A stretch of DNA of 64,000 nucleotides from Erysipelotrichaceae bacterium (lineage in GTDB: Bacteria; Bacillota_I; Bacilli_A; Erysipelotrichales; Erysipelotrichaceae), in the NCBI GenBank assembly GCA_009773735.1, contig WSYG01000001.1:41897-105896 (forward strand), written 5' to 3'. The notes beneath the pieces were generated by a model, which saw nothing but the letters and a program-made list of their open reading frames with translations, did not search any database and was not told the DNA's origin. The first letter of the stretch is position 1. Each line of letters starts with the position of its first letter. The position numbers and the translations under genes are program-made. This document shows, in pieces, positions 1 to 8,742 of this stretch.

Positions 1-429
1 TTTATTGGTGAGCGTAATGGAGTTGATTTGAACAGGATCATCCTTTGAGACAAACACAGTCATTTCAGAAAGTATGCCATTTATTTCTCTGGTAAATCGA
101 CTATAACCTAATCCATGGGCAACTTCATAAAATGTCGATTTACTCATCACGGGTTTTAAAGTAACAGACCAGAATTTTTTTGAATCCAAATCACGAATAT
201 AGAAATACTGTCCCCAATTGTCTTTGATCAAATCCTGGAAAGATCGTGTAATGCGATTTTGACCCGCATTTCCTCTCCAACAATATCCAGAACCGTTTTG
301 GGAAACCATCATCCCAAAATCGCCATTAGAGATGATATTTCCCCATGGACGAGGTGTATTTGGGTTGGTGATGATGTATTCTCTGCCATCAGGGCTGAAA
401 TGTCCGTATTTATTCGTAAATGTGTTCAT
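1..429 (-). CDS. GH94 glycoside phosphorylase, N-terminal part (runs off the window)
   Basis: Only the first 143 codons are present; the gene continues beyond base 1. The start ATG (429-427) follows a GGAGG ribosome site and overlaps the stop of the GH35 gene as ATGA. The N-terminus (MNTFTNKYGHFSPDGREYII, then a TPRPWGN stretch and GYCWRGNAGQNRIT) matches the N-terminal beta-sandwich of GH94 phosphorylases, which cleave beta-linked gluco-oligosaccharides with phosphate to give glucose 1-phosphate. There is no signal peptide, so it should act in the cytoplasm. Linkage specificity cannot be read here because the catalytic domain is missing. Translational coupling to the GH35 gene supports a shared substrate. 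Confidence 0.85.
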   Translation of the reverse strand, partial: MNTFTNKYGHFSPDGREYIITNPNTPRPWGNIISNGDFGMMVSQNGSGYCWRGNAGQNRITRSFQDLIKDNWGQYFYIRDLDSKKFWSVTLKPVMSKSTFYEVAHGLGYSRFTREINGILSEMTVFVSKDDPVQINSITLTNK

Positions 430-2756
430 TGAAGTCCTCCGGTTGATATAGTAACGATTTGTTCATCCTGGTTCTTGAGATGAACAATCACAGCGTGTCC
501 CTCTTGAATGAGATCATGCGGATGAGAAACGGTTATCTTTGAGATATGATTGAATCTAATCCAAGCATCTTTAGCACTGATGGAAAAGGTAAGTGTGTCT
601 TTTTCTACTTTAACCATCTCTACGGTACTGTATTCTAGAATTACACCGTTGTCTAAGGTCAGTTTAAGAGGCAAAATGACACCTTGACGAGACTGTAGAA
701 TCAATGGATGACCATCAAACAGAGCTTTACCTTGACGTTTAATATTCAAGACCTTGCGATATTCATCTAAATTTAAAACACTTAGATATGTTGTATTTGC
801 AGATCTTCGTTCACTGAGATAAACACGATCATTTACTACGTATTTTGATTTAATGTCTAGTTTCGCAAGTAAGGATGCCCAAACTTCTGCCTTAAACAAT
901 CTCTCATTATCCAAAAGAATGCCAAGCATCAATAGTTTTCCTTTGCCGACTTCTTTTATGAATCCAGCAGTTTCTTTTGTTTTTGCGCTTTCGAAGAACC
1001 CATTTTCATGTTCATAAAGGTGCATTTCCATGAAGTTGATGGAATCCCAAACATTATACGAAGCAAAACCCCAATGTTCATCACCCTTATGTTTTAAATC
1101 CAATACATCGCTTAGAATCAAACAAGGATTTCCATAATAATCCATGGTTGGGACTTCGTTGATCAGAACTAAATTTCCGCCATCTTGGACATATTTTACG
1201 AGTTTCTCTTGAAGCCAGGCATTCATCCAAGGACAGCCAACGATGATCAATTTTTTGATTGAGGATTGAATGGATTCATTCCCATACAGATCTAAGGCAT
1301 CATAAGTAATGTTGTTAAGGGATAAATTTCTACCTATCCCAAACAAACCGACTTCACGAATACGACTTAGCCTATCTTGCATAGGTTTTGTTGCTGCTAC
1401 CCAATACTCTGTCATATACATATCTGGATCCCAGCCAATGGTGACATCGACATGGGTTTTTGAATTAATAAAGTCTTGTCCTAACGCAGAAACACAATGA
1501 CCTAATGCTTTAATCGCATGATAACTGGGACGATAATTCCCTTTGATATCAATTGGAGCCTGCCAATCATGAATCTTACCTAAAAGACCGGAATCATGAA
1601 AGTTGTAACCTCCTACAAACATGTAGTAATTGATCCCATTCATCCCATCCGCAATACATAATCTTGAATTCAAATCGATGGATGTTGGTTGTAATACAGG
1701 GTAATCTGTTTGAAAACCCCCTTGAAATTCTGCAGAAAATAAAGGTTGTTCTGGTCTTTGAAGTGAAGTTGTTAAAGCATCAGCCATGATCACATCGGTA
1801 AAATTCTCCAGGACCAGATTTCCAATATAGTAATCTCCAGCGAGTATTGCGTTTTGATTATACATGGTATCTCTGAGCTGTGATAATCCGATTGGATAAC
1901 GCAAACCACGCTTAGCATAGTCACGTTGATCAAAACCATGCACATTGACTACAAAAGGTACTTTCATCCCAAACTCATTCGCATAGCTTTCTAATTCATT
2001 AAGATAAAGCCAGAAATAAGATCGATTAAATAAGCCATAGACATGATGTAAAGGTAAAGCATAATCATGATCTAAGGTTTTGATCAAAGGCAATAAATCA
2101 TTCCAGACTTTAAGTTGTGTATGTAAACATTGATTGGCCATTTTTAGAGTCTTAAATTTTCCTTTTACAAAACTCATAAAATAAGACAAGGTAGTAGGTG
2201 AATAATCTCCTTGGTTAACAATCCATTGAAACATCCCCACTTCATTGTCCAACTGCATCAAGACAATCGGTCCCCCATTTTCACATGAATATGGAGCACA
2301 TATTTCAAAGACCGCTTTATACCATTTCTTAACGCGATCCAAATAAACAGGATGCATATAACTAAAGATACGATGAGGTAAACCTTTCTGTGTCTGTGCT
2401 AAAGCTTCAGGATAGTTGTTGATGAGCCATGATGGTATGCCATCGGTTGTCAGTTCACTCATCACATATGGTCCAGGACGGACCAAACAAACCATTCCTG
2501 ACGCTTTAACAAGGCCCATAAACGTCGCTAAATCATTTTCAGGACAGGTTCTGCCTGTTAAGTCGATATCCCCTTCAGATTGCTCATGAATTTGCCAAGG
2601 AATATATGTAGAAACCATATTACATCCAGCTTCTTTCATTTTATTTAAGCGATCTTGCCACTCACTTTTAAAAACTCGGAAGTAATGTAGCTCACCTCCA
2701 TATAAAAAAGTAGGTTTTTGTTCGATTATGAATTTTTTATCTCGAATCTCGATCAT
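426..2756 (-). CDS. Glycoside hydrolase family 35 enzyme (beta-galactosidase superfamily)
   Basis: The 776-residue protein has a GH35-type TIM barrel at its N-terminus. The acid/base region is MQLDNEVG (Glu172 in Asn-Glu) and the nucleophile is probably Glu343 in FSAEFQGG. Further family features are GELHYFRV near residue 21 and RPGPYVMSE near 93. No signal peptide is present, so it acts on imported oligosaccharides. It is followed by and overlaps a GH94 phosphorylase, and is divergent from a GH3 enzyme. Some GH35 members linked to GH94 and GH3 genes act on beta-1,2-glucans rather than on galactosides; that is known of the family, and applying it here is inference. The start is supported by GGAG five bases upstream. 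Confidence 0.85.
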   Translation of the reverse strand: MIEIRDKKFIIEQKPTFLYGGELHYFRVFKSEWQDRLNKMKEAGCNMVSTYIPWQIHEQSEGDIDLTGRTCPENDLATFMGLVKASGMVCLVRPGPYVMSELTTDGIPSWLINNYPEALAQTQKGLPHRIFSYMHPVYLDRVKKWYKAVFEICAPYSCENGGPIVLMQLDNEVGMFQWIVNQGDYSPTTLSYFMSFVKGKFKTLKMANQCLHTQLKVWNDLLPLIKTLDHDYALPLHHVYGLFNRSYFWLYLNELESYANEFGMKVPFVVNVHGFDQRDYAKRGLRYPIGLSQLRDTMYNQNAILAGDYYIGNLVLENFTDVIMADALTTSLQRPEQPLFSAEFQGGFQTDYPVLQPTSIDLNSRLCIADGMNGINYYMFVGGYNFHDSGLLGKIHDWQAPIDIKGNYRPSYHAIKALGHCVSALGQDFINSKTHVDVTIGWDPDMYMTEYWVAATKPMQDRLSRIREVGLFGIGRNLSLNNITYDALDLYGNESIQSSIKKLIIVGCPWMNAWLQEKLVKYVQDGGNLVLINEVPTMDYYGNPCLILSDVLDLKHKGDEHWGFASYNVWDSINFMEMHLYEHENGFFESAKTKETAGFIKEVGKGKLLMLGILLDNERLFKAEVWASLLAKLDIKSKYVVNDRVYLSERRSANTTYLSVLNLDEYRKVLNIKRQGKALFDGHPLILQSRQGVILPLKLTLDNGVILEYSTVEMVKVEKDTLTFSISAKDAWIRFNHISKITVSHPHDLIQEGHAVIVHLKNQDEQIVTISTGGLQ

Positions 2757-2767
2757 GGAATCTCCAT

Positions 2768-2783
2768 ATGTATCGTTTCATAC
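2768..2783. promoter_or_regulatory. LacI-type operator, copy 1
   Basis: ATGTATCGTTTCATAC is an imperfect palindrome centred on CG. It shares 15 of 16 bases with copy 2 at 2921-2936. It lies between the GH35 promoter (2824-2852) and the GH35 start codon, where a bound repressor would block elongation. The central CG and flanking TGAA/TTCA half-sites are typical of LacI-family operators; the spacing does not fit a standard catabolite cre box. The regulator gene is not in this window. Confidence 0.65.
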
Positions 2784-2823
2784 TTTTGCGATATTCATTG
2801 TTCGACTGCCTACTTACATTTCT

Positions 2824-2852
2824 ACAATACAGCACATTTTTATTTATGTAAA
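2824..2852 (-). promoter_or_regulatory. Promoter of the GH35-GH94 operon
   Basis: On the minus strand there is TTTACA (2852-2847) and TATTGT (2829-2824) separated by 17 bases. This would start transcription roughly 60 bases upstream of the GH35 start codon and place operator copy 1 in the early transcribed region. Confidence 0.5.
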
Positions 2853-2881
2853 GGGTTTCATATACTTTTCGCTGTTTTATA

Positions 2882-2910
2882 TTGACATTTTTATGAAAAA
2901 GAACCATCAT
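2882..2910 (+). promoter_or_regulatory. Possible promoter of the GH3 gene
   Basis: A perfect TTGACA (2882-2887) is followed after 17 bases by a poor -10 (CATCAT, 2905-2910). The next palindrome starts about ten bases further on, so a repressor there would cover the start site. The weak -10 makes the exact placement uncertain. Confidence 0.35.
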
Positions 2911-2920
2911 ATTGATAGAT

Positions 2921-2936
2921 ATGAATCGTTTCATAC
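2921..2936. promoter_or_regulatory. LacI-type operator, copy 2
   Basis: ATGAATCGTTTCATAC extends to a 16-base palindrome, TATGAATCGTTTCATA, broken only at the two positions flanking the central CG. It sits directly upstream of the ribosome site of the GH3 gene. With copy 1 it brackets the divergent intergenic region, so one repressor could control both arms. Confidence 0.7.
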
Positions 2937-2948
2937 TATGGAGACAAA

Positions 2949-5033
2949 ATGGCCACATCAATCCAAAAAGCTAAGAGATTACTCACTAAAATGACCCTTG
3001 ATGAAAAAATCGGTCAAATGGTCCAATTTGGACGCATTAAACTTAATGAAAAGAATCTTGTCAGAGAAGGAAAGATTGGATCTTTTTTGAATTCACGCAA
3101 TGTTGCCTTGGTAAATGAAGTCCAACGCATCGCTATGGAACAATCCAGATTAAAAATACCCCTTCTCATTGGCAGTGACATCATTCATGGTTATGTATCG
3201 ACTTTCCCTATACCGGTAGCTGAAGCCTGCTCATGGAATCTGGATCTTATAGAATCATCCGCCAAACATGCGATGACTGAAGCTGCAGCAGACGGCATAC
3301 GTTGGAATTTTGCCCCAATGGTCGACATTGCACGTGATCCTCGATGGGGTCGTATTGCTGAAGGTGCTGGAGAAGATCCTTATCTTGGAGCCCAAATCGC
3401 CAAAGCAAGAGTTAGAGGCTTTCAAGCTAAAGGTAAGAATGGATATCCACTTGCTGCTGCATGCGCTAAACATTTTGTGGCTTATGGCGGAGCCGAAGGC
3501 GGTCGTGATTATAATACCGTTGATATGTCTGAACATGTGTTGAGAACCACTTACCTACCTCCTTTTAAAGCTGCTGTTGATGAAGGTGTCATGTCCTTTA
3601 TGAGTTCTTTCAATGATATTCTTTCTGTGCCAAGTTCAGCCAATGATTTTTCATTAAGACAAGTTCTTAAAGGAGAATGGCGTTTTGATGGCTTTGTTGT
3701 TAGTGATTGGGAATCCATTGAAGAAGTTATTGCTCATGGTATCGCTGATGATCGCACATCATCTGCATTGGCAGGTTTAAAAAGCGGAGTTGATATGGAT
3801 ATGCATTCTGGAGTATATCATGATCATCTTAAAGAATTGGTCATCAAAGATAAAAAGTTAGAACTGTTGATTGATGATTCTGTCTTGCGTATCTTAAAAA
3901 TCAAGTATGATCTTGGCTTGTTTGAACATCCCTATACTGATCCAAACCTTAGAGATGAAGTCATCCTAAACAAGGAAACCGTTGAGATGACTTTAAAGAT
4001 GGCTCGCGAATCCATTGTACTACTAAAAAATGAAGCACTTTTACCATTAAGCAAAGAACAAAAGATCGCTTTAATTGGTCCATTTGGTGATGATCCTCAT
4101 ACCCCTATTGGTTGTTGGGGAGCTGAGGGAAATCACAAGAATACCGTTACCGTTAAAATGGCTTTTGAAAACGCTGGACTTGATTTTGTGATTGCTCAAG
4201 GTTGTGATAGTATCGATCCCAAAGTTGAATGGATTCAAGAAGCTGTTGACCTTGCTTCACACCAAGACATCATCATATTAACCTTAGGTGAACGCCAAGA
4301 TATGAGTGGTGAAAACAACAATCGTGCTTTTCTTGATTTACCTGGTGCACAACTTGAATTACTCAGAGCATTGAAAAAACTAAACAAACCAATCATCACC
4401 TTATTGTTTAATGGCAGACCCATGACCATTCCAGAAACGGTTGAGAAATCAGATGCTTTACTGGCAGTTTGGCATCTTGGATTAAGTAGTGGTACCGCCA
4501 TTACAGAGATTTTGTTTGGTGATGTTAATCCTAGCGGTAAACTGGTTACAACCTTCCCTAAAACTGTTGGTCAAATTCCCCTTTACTACAATCATAAACG
4601 TACCGGAAGACCAAAATTTAGACGCTATATCGATTGTGATGAAGAACCCTTGTTTCATTTTGGCTTTGGATTAAGTTACAGTAACTTTATTTATGACAAG
4701 CTGATCATGAAGAAATCGCGCTTAGGCAAAAAAGATAAACTAGAATTTACGATTGATGTCTATAATGATTCTGATATCGATGGTCAAGAAATCGTTCAAG
4801 TATATTATCGAGACTTATTGGCTCAAGTAACTCGTCCAGTTAAAGAACTCTGTGCCTTTGAAAAAGCAAACTTCAAGGCTCATCAATTAAAAACTTTATC
4901 ATTCTCAATACCAATATCTCAATTTGGCTACTATGATCCAGAAATGAACTTTATCATCGAAAAAGGCAATTTCGCATTATGGGTTGGGCCAAGCAGTATT
5001 GAAGGCATTGCCTCTGAATTTACGATTCGATAA
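2949..5033 (+). CDS. Glycoside hydrolase family 3 beta-glucosidase, cytoplasmic
   Basis: The 694-residue protein has the GH3 layout: TIM barrel, alpha/beta domain and a C-terminal fibronectin III-like domain from about residue 590. The nucleophile is Asp253 in GFVVSDWES. KHFVAYGG near 174 and RDPRWGR near 129 are substrate-pocket motifs, and DMSGEN holds the likely acid/base Glu. There is no signal peptide, so it acts on imported di- or oligosaccharides. It faces the GH35-GH94 operon across a 192-base region with two operators, which implies co-induction. The start is set by GGAG five bases upstream. The sugar linkage is not readable from sequence. Confidence 0.9.
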   Translation: MATSIQKAKRLLTKMTLDEKIGQMVQFGRIKLNEKNLVREGKIGSFLNSRNVALVNEVQRIAMEQSRLKIPLLIGSDIIHGYVSTFPIPVAEACSWNLDLIESSAKHAMTEAAADGIRWNFAPMVDIARDPRWGRIAEGAGEDPYLGAQIAKARVRGFQAKGKNGYPLAAACAKHFVAYGGAEGGRDYNTVDMSEHVLRTTYLPPFKAAVDEGVMSFMSSFNDILSVPSSANDFSLRQVLKGEWRFDGFVVSDWESIEEVIAHGIADDRTSSALAGLKSGVDMDMHSGVYHDHLKELVIKDKKLELLIDDSVLRILKIKYDLGLFEHPYTDPNLRDEVILNKETVEMTLKMARESIVLLKNEALLPLSKEQKIALIGPFGDDPHTPIGCWGAEGNHKNTVTVKMAFENAGLDFVIAQGCDSIDPKVEWIQEAVDLASHQDIIILTLGERQDMSGENNNRAFLDLPGAQLELLRALKKLNKPIITLLFNGRPMTIPETVEKSDALLAVWHLGLSSGTAITEILFGDVNPSGKLVTTFPKTVGQIPLYYNHKRTGRPKFRRYIDCDEEPLFHFGFGLSYSNFIYDKLIMKKSRLGKKDKLEFTIDVYNDSDIDGQEIVQVYYRDLLAQVTRPVKELCAFEKANFKAHQLKTLSFSIPISQFGYYDPEMNFIIEKGNFALWVGPSSIEGIASEFTIR

Positions 5034-5054
5034 GACGCCCTTCGCGTCTTTTTT
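5032..5054 (+). terminator. Intrinsic terminator of the GH3 gene
   Basis: AAGACGC and GCGTCTT form a seven-pair stem around a five-base loop, followed by a T run. The stem begins inside the GH3 stop codon. Confidence 0.85.
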
Positions 5055-5140
5055 ATGTGATCTCGTTATTTGCTTGTCTTTTGCCTAACTTCTTCATTAT
5101 TCAAAATCGAAATAACATGATAAACTGTGTTTGAGGGTAC

Positions 5141-5611
5141 ATGCACATATACGTATTGTTTAAAAAGCACGGCTCATGGTCCAATGGCAGTTCAAAAACC
5201 ATGATCAAGGAACTATGCGACCTGATCGCCTTTAAAGATGAGTTGGCGTTTGATCAAGGTAAACCTGTCTTCATCAATTCCAATTACTTTTTAAGTGTTT
5301 CACATAGTACCAATCTTATGGTCATTGCAATCGCTGATCAAGAAATCGGCATCGATATAGAAAAAGACAGGATCATAGATAAAGATGTCATCGAACGTTT
5401 AAATTTAGACCTCAATAACCCACTAGAAGACTGGTGCAAAAGAGAAGCAACGATCAAGCTCTATAATGACGCTAAATACTTATACACTCCAGCGCCTTCA
5501 GAAACGCTCTATACAGATGAGAACATCTTTGATGGATATACTTGTATGGTGGCATCAAGAACTAAGATTGAGCATTCTAAAATCTTTCATTTAGATGAAC
5601 AAGCTTTATAA
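5141..5611 (+). CDS. Short Sfp-type 4'-phosphopantetheinyl transferase
   Basis: The 156-residue protein carries the three hallmarks of the Sfp class in order: SVSHS (52-56), GIDIEK (70-75, metal-binding Asp and Glu) and WCKREA (98-103). These enzymes transfer phosphopantetheine from CoA to a carrier-protein Ser. It is clearly shorter than the usual 200-230 residues, losing most of the N-terminal half-domain. No AcpS-type enzyme is seen in the window, and the gene is convergent with the fatty acid operon, so its likely target is the ACP encoded at 16110-16340. A GAGGG ribosome site lies three bases upstream of the ATG. Confidence 0.8.
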   Translation: MHIYVLFKKHGSWSNGSSKTMIKELCDLIAFKDELAFDQGKPVFINSNYFLSVSHSTNLMVIAIADQEIGIDIEKDRIIDKDVIERLNLDLNNPLEDWCKREATIKLYNDAKYLYTPAPSETLYTDENIFDGYTCMVASRTKIEHSKIFHLDEQAL

Positions 5612-5655
5612 AAGCACTGATTAGAAACAACTCTGTTTCTAGTTCAGTGCTTTTT
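5611..5655. terminator. Bidirectional terminator between the PPTase gene and plsC
   Basis: A long hairpin pairs AAAGCACTGA with TTCAGTGCTTT around an inner stem TAGAAACA/TGTTTCTA. It ends in T6 on the plus strand and has A residues before the stem, so it can work in both directions. It overlaps the 3' end of plsC. Confidence 0.85.
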
Positions 5656-6325
5656 TGATGTTGGATTCGATCACATCATGGATCTTGATGGCCATTTGAG
5701 CATATGGAACATCTTTATACTGATCATATTCAATGGGTTCACCAATGATGACTTGGAGCACATTTTTATGTTTCCACAATTTATCAAGTTCATGCGTATG
5801 GATTTGGGTGATGGGAACAATCGGTACTTTCGCTAAATATGCTGGCAATAAAGCACCTGGTTTAAACACTAGAAGTTCATTGCTTTTTGATCGAGTTCCT
5901 TCAGGAAAGATCAAAACAGATCTGCCTTCTTTTAATGTACGAACACTTTGTCTAAGCATCGTCACATTCGCATCAAATTCTTCGCGTTTAAAGGTGATAA
6001 AGCCAATCAACTTGCCCCATCTTCCAATCACAGGAAGTTTTAAATTCTCAACTTTAGAAATAAAGGTCATTGGTTTCTGTAAGACCGCCATCAATAGTAT
6101 GGGATCAAATTGACCTTGATGGTTGGAGACATAATATACTGTTTGATTTGTTGAAACAGAGCTCATATGACCTTCATATTTAATCTGAGTCCATTTAAAA
6201 AAACGTTCACACCACTGTTTCAAAGTAAACCAACGTTGTTCAAAAGTTCTTTTTTTCTGTTTCAGCGACGAAAAATAAACAGGAAACAATAAAGCAATAA
6301 ATCTAAACCATTGATTCAATTTCAT
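5639..6325 (-). CDS. plsC: 1-acyl-sn-glycerol-3-phosphate acyltransferase
   Basis: This 228-residue acyltransferase transfers an acyl chain to lysophosphatidate, giving phosphatidate. It has the catalytic H(X4)D box NHQGQFD (68-74) and the glycerol-phosphate-binding box FPEGTRS (140-146). The hydrophobic start (residues 6-20) should place it at the membrane. It is the last gene of the fatty acid operon, one base after fabZ, which couples acyl-ACP production to phospholipid synthesis. Confidence 0.92.
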   Translation of the reverse strand: MKLNQWFRFIALLFPVYFSSLKQKKRTFEQRWFTLKQWCERFFKWTQIKYEGHMSSVSTNQTVYYVSNHQGQFDPILLMAVLQKPMTFISKVENLKLPVIGRWGKLIGFITFKREEFDANVTMLRQSVRTLKEGRSVLIFPEGTRSKSNELLVFKPGALLPAYLAKVPIVPITQIHTHELDKLWKHKNVLQVIIGEPIEYDQYKDVPYAQMAIKIHDVIESNIKKALN

Positions 6326-6326
6326 T

Positions 6327-6755
6327 CTATGTTCCTACTTTAAAGATCAAATCACCACTGGCTACCACTACCCCTCTTACTGAAGCTTTCGCAGATGCAA
6401 ATCCAACAGGTCCACGTTGTTTGGTTAAGGTGACTTCTAGAGTTAACAAATCACCGGGAATAACTGGAGCTTTAAAACGAACGTTTTCCATGCCTGCAAA
6501 ATAAGCAATCTTACCTTTAAAGGCTTCTTGAGATAAAAGCAATACTGCTCCTGTTTGAGCCAAAGCTTCCATAATCAAGACACCAGGCATGATGTGTTGT
6601 TGAGGAAAATGACCCATAAAATGCATCTCGTTGGCACTCACTGCTTTGGTTCCAATAATCGTAACATTGTCTACAATGGATTCTATGGTATCTACCATTA
6701 AAAAAGGATATCGATGAGGAATGATGCCTTGGATTTGATTTGAGTTATAAAGCAT
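6327..6755 (-). CDS. fabZ: 3-hydroxyacyl-ACP dehydratase
   Basis: FabZ removes water from 3-hydroxyacyl-ACP to give trans-2-enoyl-ACP. I start it at the ATG at 6755 (142 residues), which overlaps the fabF stop as TAATG and has an AAGGGG ribosome site five bases upstream; a start five codons earlier lacks this. The catalytic His49 lies in MGHFPQQ and the catalytic Glu63 in IMEALAQ, the standard hotdog-fold FabZ pair. No FabA or FabM is present in the operon, so an unsaturated fatty acid route is not evident here. Confidence 0.95.
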   Translation of the reverse strand: MLYNSNQIQGIIPHRYPFLMVDTIESIVDNVTIIGTKAVSANEMHFMGHFPQQHIMPGVLIMEALAQTGAVLLLSQEAFKGKIAYFAGMENVRFKAPVIPGDLLTLEVTLTKQRGPVGFASAKASVRGVVVASGDLIFKVGT

Positions 6756-7996
6756 TAGATCCCCTTCCATTTCTTGAGTATGATCGAAGCATTATGTCCA
6801 CCAAAGCCTAAAGAATTGCTCATGGCGATGTTTATGTCAGAAAGTCTAGGTGTATTGGCAACGATGTCCAGATCGCACAGTGGATCAGCAGTGGTGTAAC
6901 CGATGGTGGCCGGAATCACACCTTCCTGTAGAGCTTTGACACATATCACAGCCTCTACTGCCCCTGAAGCACCCAATAAATGACCCGTAGAAGATTTAGT
7001 AGATGAGATGGGAACTTGATAAGCTCTATCTTTAAATACGGTTTTAACAGCCAAGGTTTCTGTCTTATCATTAAGAGGTGTAGATGTACCATGGGCATTG
7101 ATATAATCGATATCTTGGATGGTTAAATTGGCATCTTCAATGGCTAAAGCCATCGCATGGGCACCCATCGATCCATCTTCTAAAGGCGCGGTAATATGAT
7201 TTGCATCGCAAGATGTTCCATATCCTACCATTTCACCATAGATCGGTGCTTTACGATCTAGGGCATGTTGCAGTTCTTCTAGAACCACAACAGCAGCTCC
7301 TTCTCCCATCACAAAACCTGAACGATTCGCATCAAAAGGAATACTGGCATGCAATGGATCTTGACCGTCATGCAAAGCCCTCATGACCATAAATCCAGCA
7401 ATCCCCAGTGGTGTAATTGCAGCCTCTGAGCCGCCTGCCAACATAACATCTTGATAACCATCACGTATCTTATGAAAAGCTTCACCAATCGCATTGGTAC
7501 CAGCTGCACATGCGGTTACGATCGCACTACAATGGCCTTGAGCTTGAGCATCAATCGCCACTTGTCCGGCCGCTAAATTGATCAACGTCATGGGAATAAA
7601 GAATGGTGAAATTCGAGTGGGTCCTTTTTCATTGAGATTGTTGTTGGCGTTTTCTAAAGACTGTAGACCACCTATGCCAGAACCTATGATGACTCCATAT
7701 CTTTGTTTATTCAGGTCTTGTGGATCTAATCCAGCATCCGCAACAGCTTGTTTAGCCGCAATGCGTGCAAATATAGTAAAGCGATCATTGAACTTCAATT
7801 CTCTGGCACTAAAGTAAGATTCCATATCCAATCCTTTAACTTCAGCAGCCAACTTTGTTTTATAGGCTGTGGTATCAAAAGCCGTGATGAAATCTATCCC
7901 ACATCTGGCACTTTTAATGCTATCCCACAGTTCATTGACACTGTTTCCAATGGGTGATACTGCACCCAATCCTGTAATGACGACTCTTCTTTTCAT
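6755..7996 (-). CDS. fabF: Beta-ketoacyl-ACP synthase II
   Basis: FabF condenses malonyl-ACP with the growing acyl-ACP. The preferred ATG at 7996 gives 413 residues and has GAGGG five bases upstream; a GTG four codons earlier is less likely. The active-site Cys163 lies in VTACAAGTN, and the two His residues in NAHGTSTP and STGHLLGASG complete the Cys-His-His triad. It lies a few bases downstream of fabG and overlaps fabZ by a TAATG junction. Confidence 0.96.
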   Translation of the reverse strand: MKRRVVITGLGAVSPIGNSVNELWDSIKSARCGIDFITAFDTTAYKTKLAAEVKGLDMESYFSARELKFNDRFTIFARIAAKQAVADAGLDPQDLNKQRYGVIIGSGIGGLQSLENANNNLNEKGPTRISPFFIPMTLINLAAGQVAIDAQAQGHCSAIVTACAAGTNAIGEAFHKIRDGYQDVMLAGGSEAAITPLGIAGFMVMRALHDGQDPLHASIPFDANRSGFVMGEGAAVVVLEELQHALDRKAPIYGEMVGYGTSCDANHITAPLEDGSMGAHAMALAIEDANLTIQDIDYINAHGTSTPLNDKTETLAVKTVFKDRAYQVPISSTKSSTGHLLGASGAVEAVICVKALQEGVIPATIGYTTADPLCDLDIVANTPRLSDINIAMSNSLGFGGHNASIILKKWKGI

Positions 7997-8004
7997 GTGT
8001 ACCC

Positions 8005-8742
8005 TCACATGGCCATTCCGCCATCCACTTGGATGACTTGACCGCTGATATACGATGCTTTATCACTGGCGATAAACAAGGCACAATGTGCGATGTCTTC
8101 TGCTTTTCCAAATCTTCCCAAAGGAATTTGCTTCAAAATATTTGTTTTGACTTCTTCGCTTAACACATCAGTCATTTTTGTTTGGATAAAACCTGGTGCG
8201 ATCGCATTGACGGTGATGCCTCGACTCGCAAATTCTCGAGCCAATGACTTGGTAAATGCAATGATTCCGCCTTTTGATGCTGCATAATTGGCTTGACCTG
8301 CATTACCTAAGATGCCAATAACCGATGCCATGTTGATGATACGGCCACTTTTGGCTTTCAACATATACTTTGAGACATGGGATACGGTATTAAAGGTTCC
8401 TTTAAGATTGACAGAGATGACCTCATCGAAATCTTGTTCTTTCATACGTAAGATCAAATTATCTTTGGTGATCCCTGAATTGTTGATCAAGACATCGATC
8501 TTACCAAAGGTTTCAATGGCTTGTTTGATCATAGAACCAACTGCAGCATAATCCGATACATCACAACCAACTACCAGTGTATTGACCCCATAGCTTTGAC
8601 ATTGTAATGAAACTTCCAATGCCGCAGCTTCAGATTTACCATAATTGATGATCACATCGTATCCATTTTGGGCAAAACTCAAAGCCAATTGTTTACCGAT
8701 CCCACTGGATGCCCCTGTAATCAAGACCACAGGATTACTCAT
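8005..8742 (-). CDS. fabG: 3-oxoacyl-ACP reductase
   Basis: This 245-residue short-chain dehydrogenase reduces 3-oxoacyl-ACP with NADPH. It has TGASSGIG (residues 9-16) for cofactor binding and a Ser140-Tyr153-Lys157 catalytic set. The usual NNAG is NNSG here. The start overlaps the end of fabD by eight bases and is preceded by GAAAGGAG. Confidence 0.95.
   Translation of the reverse strand: MSNPVVLITGASSGIGKQLALSFAQNGYDVIINYGKSEAAALEVSLQCQSYGVNTLVVGCDVSDYAAVGSMIKQAIETFGKIDVLINNSGITKDNLILRMKEQDFDEVISVNLKGTFNTVSHVSKYMLKAKSGRIINMASVIGILGNAGQANYAASKGGIIAFTKSLAREFASRGITVNAIAPGFIQTKMTDVLSEEVKTNILKQIPLGRFGKAEDIAHCALFIASDKASYISGQVIQVDGGMAM

Noticed and set aside
2728-2994. Small plus-strand and minus-strand frames across the GH35-GH3 intergenic region
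   Set aside because: They overlap promoters and operators and have no ribosome sites; composition is that of non-coding AT-rich DNA.
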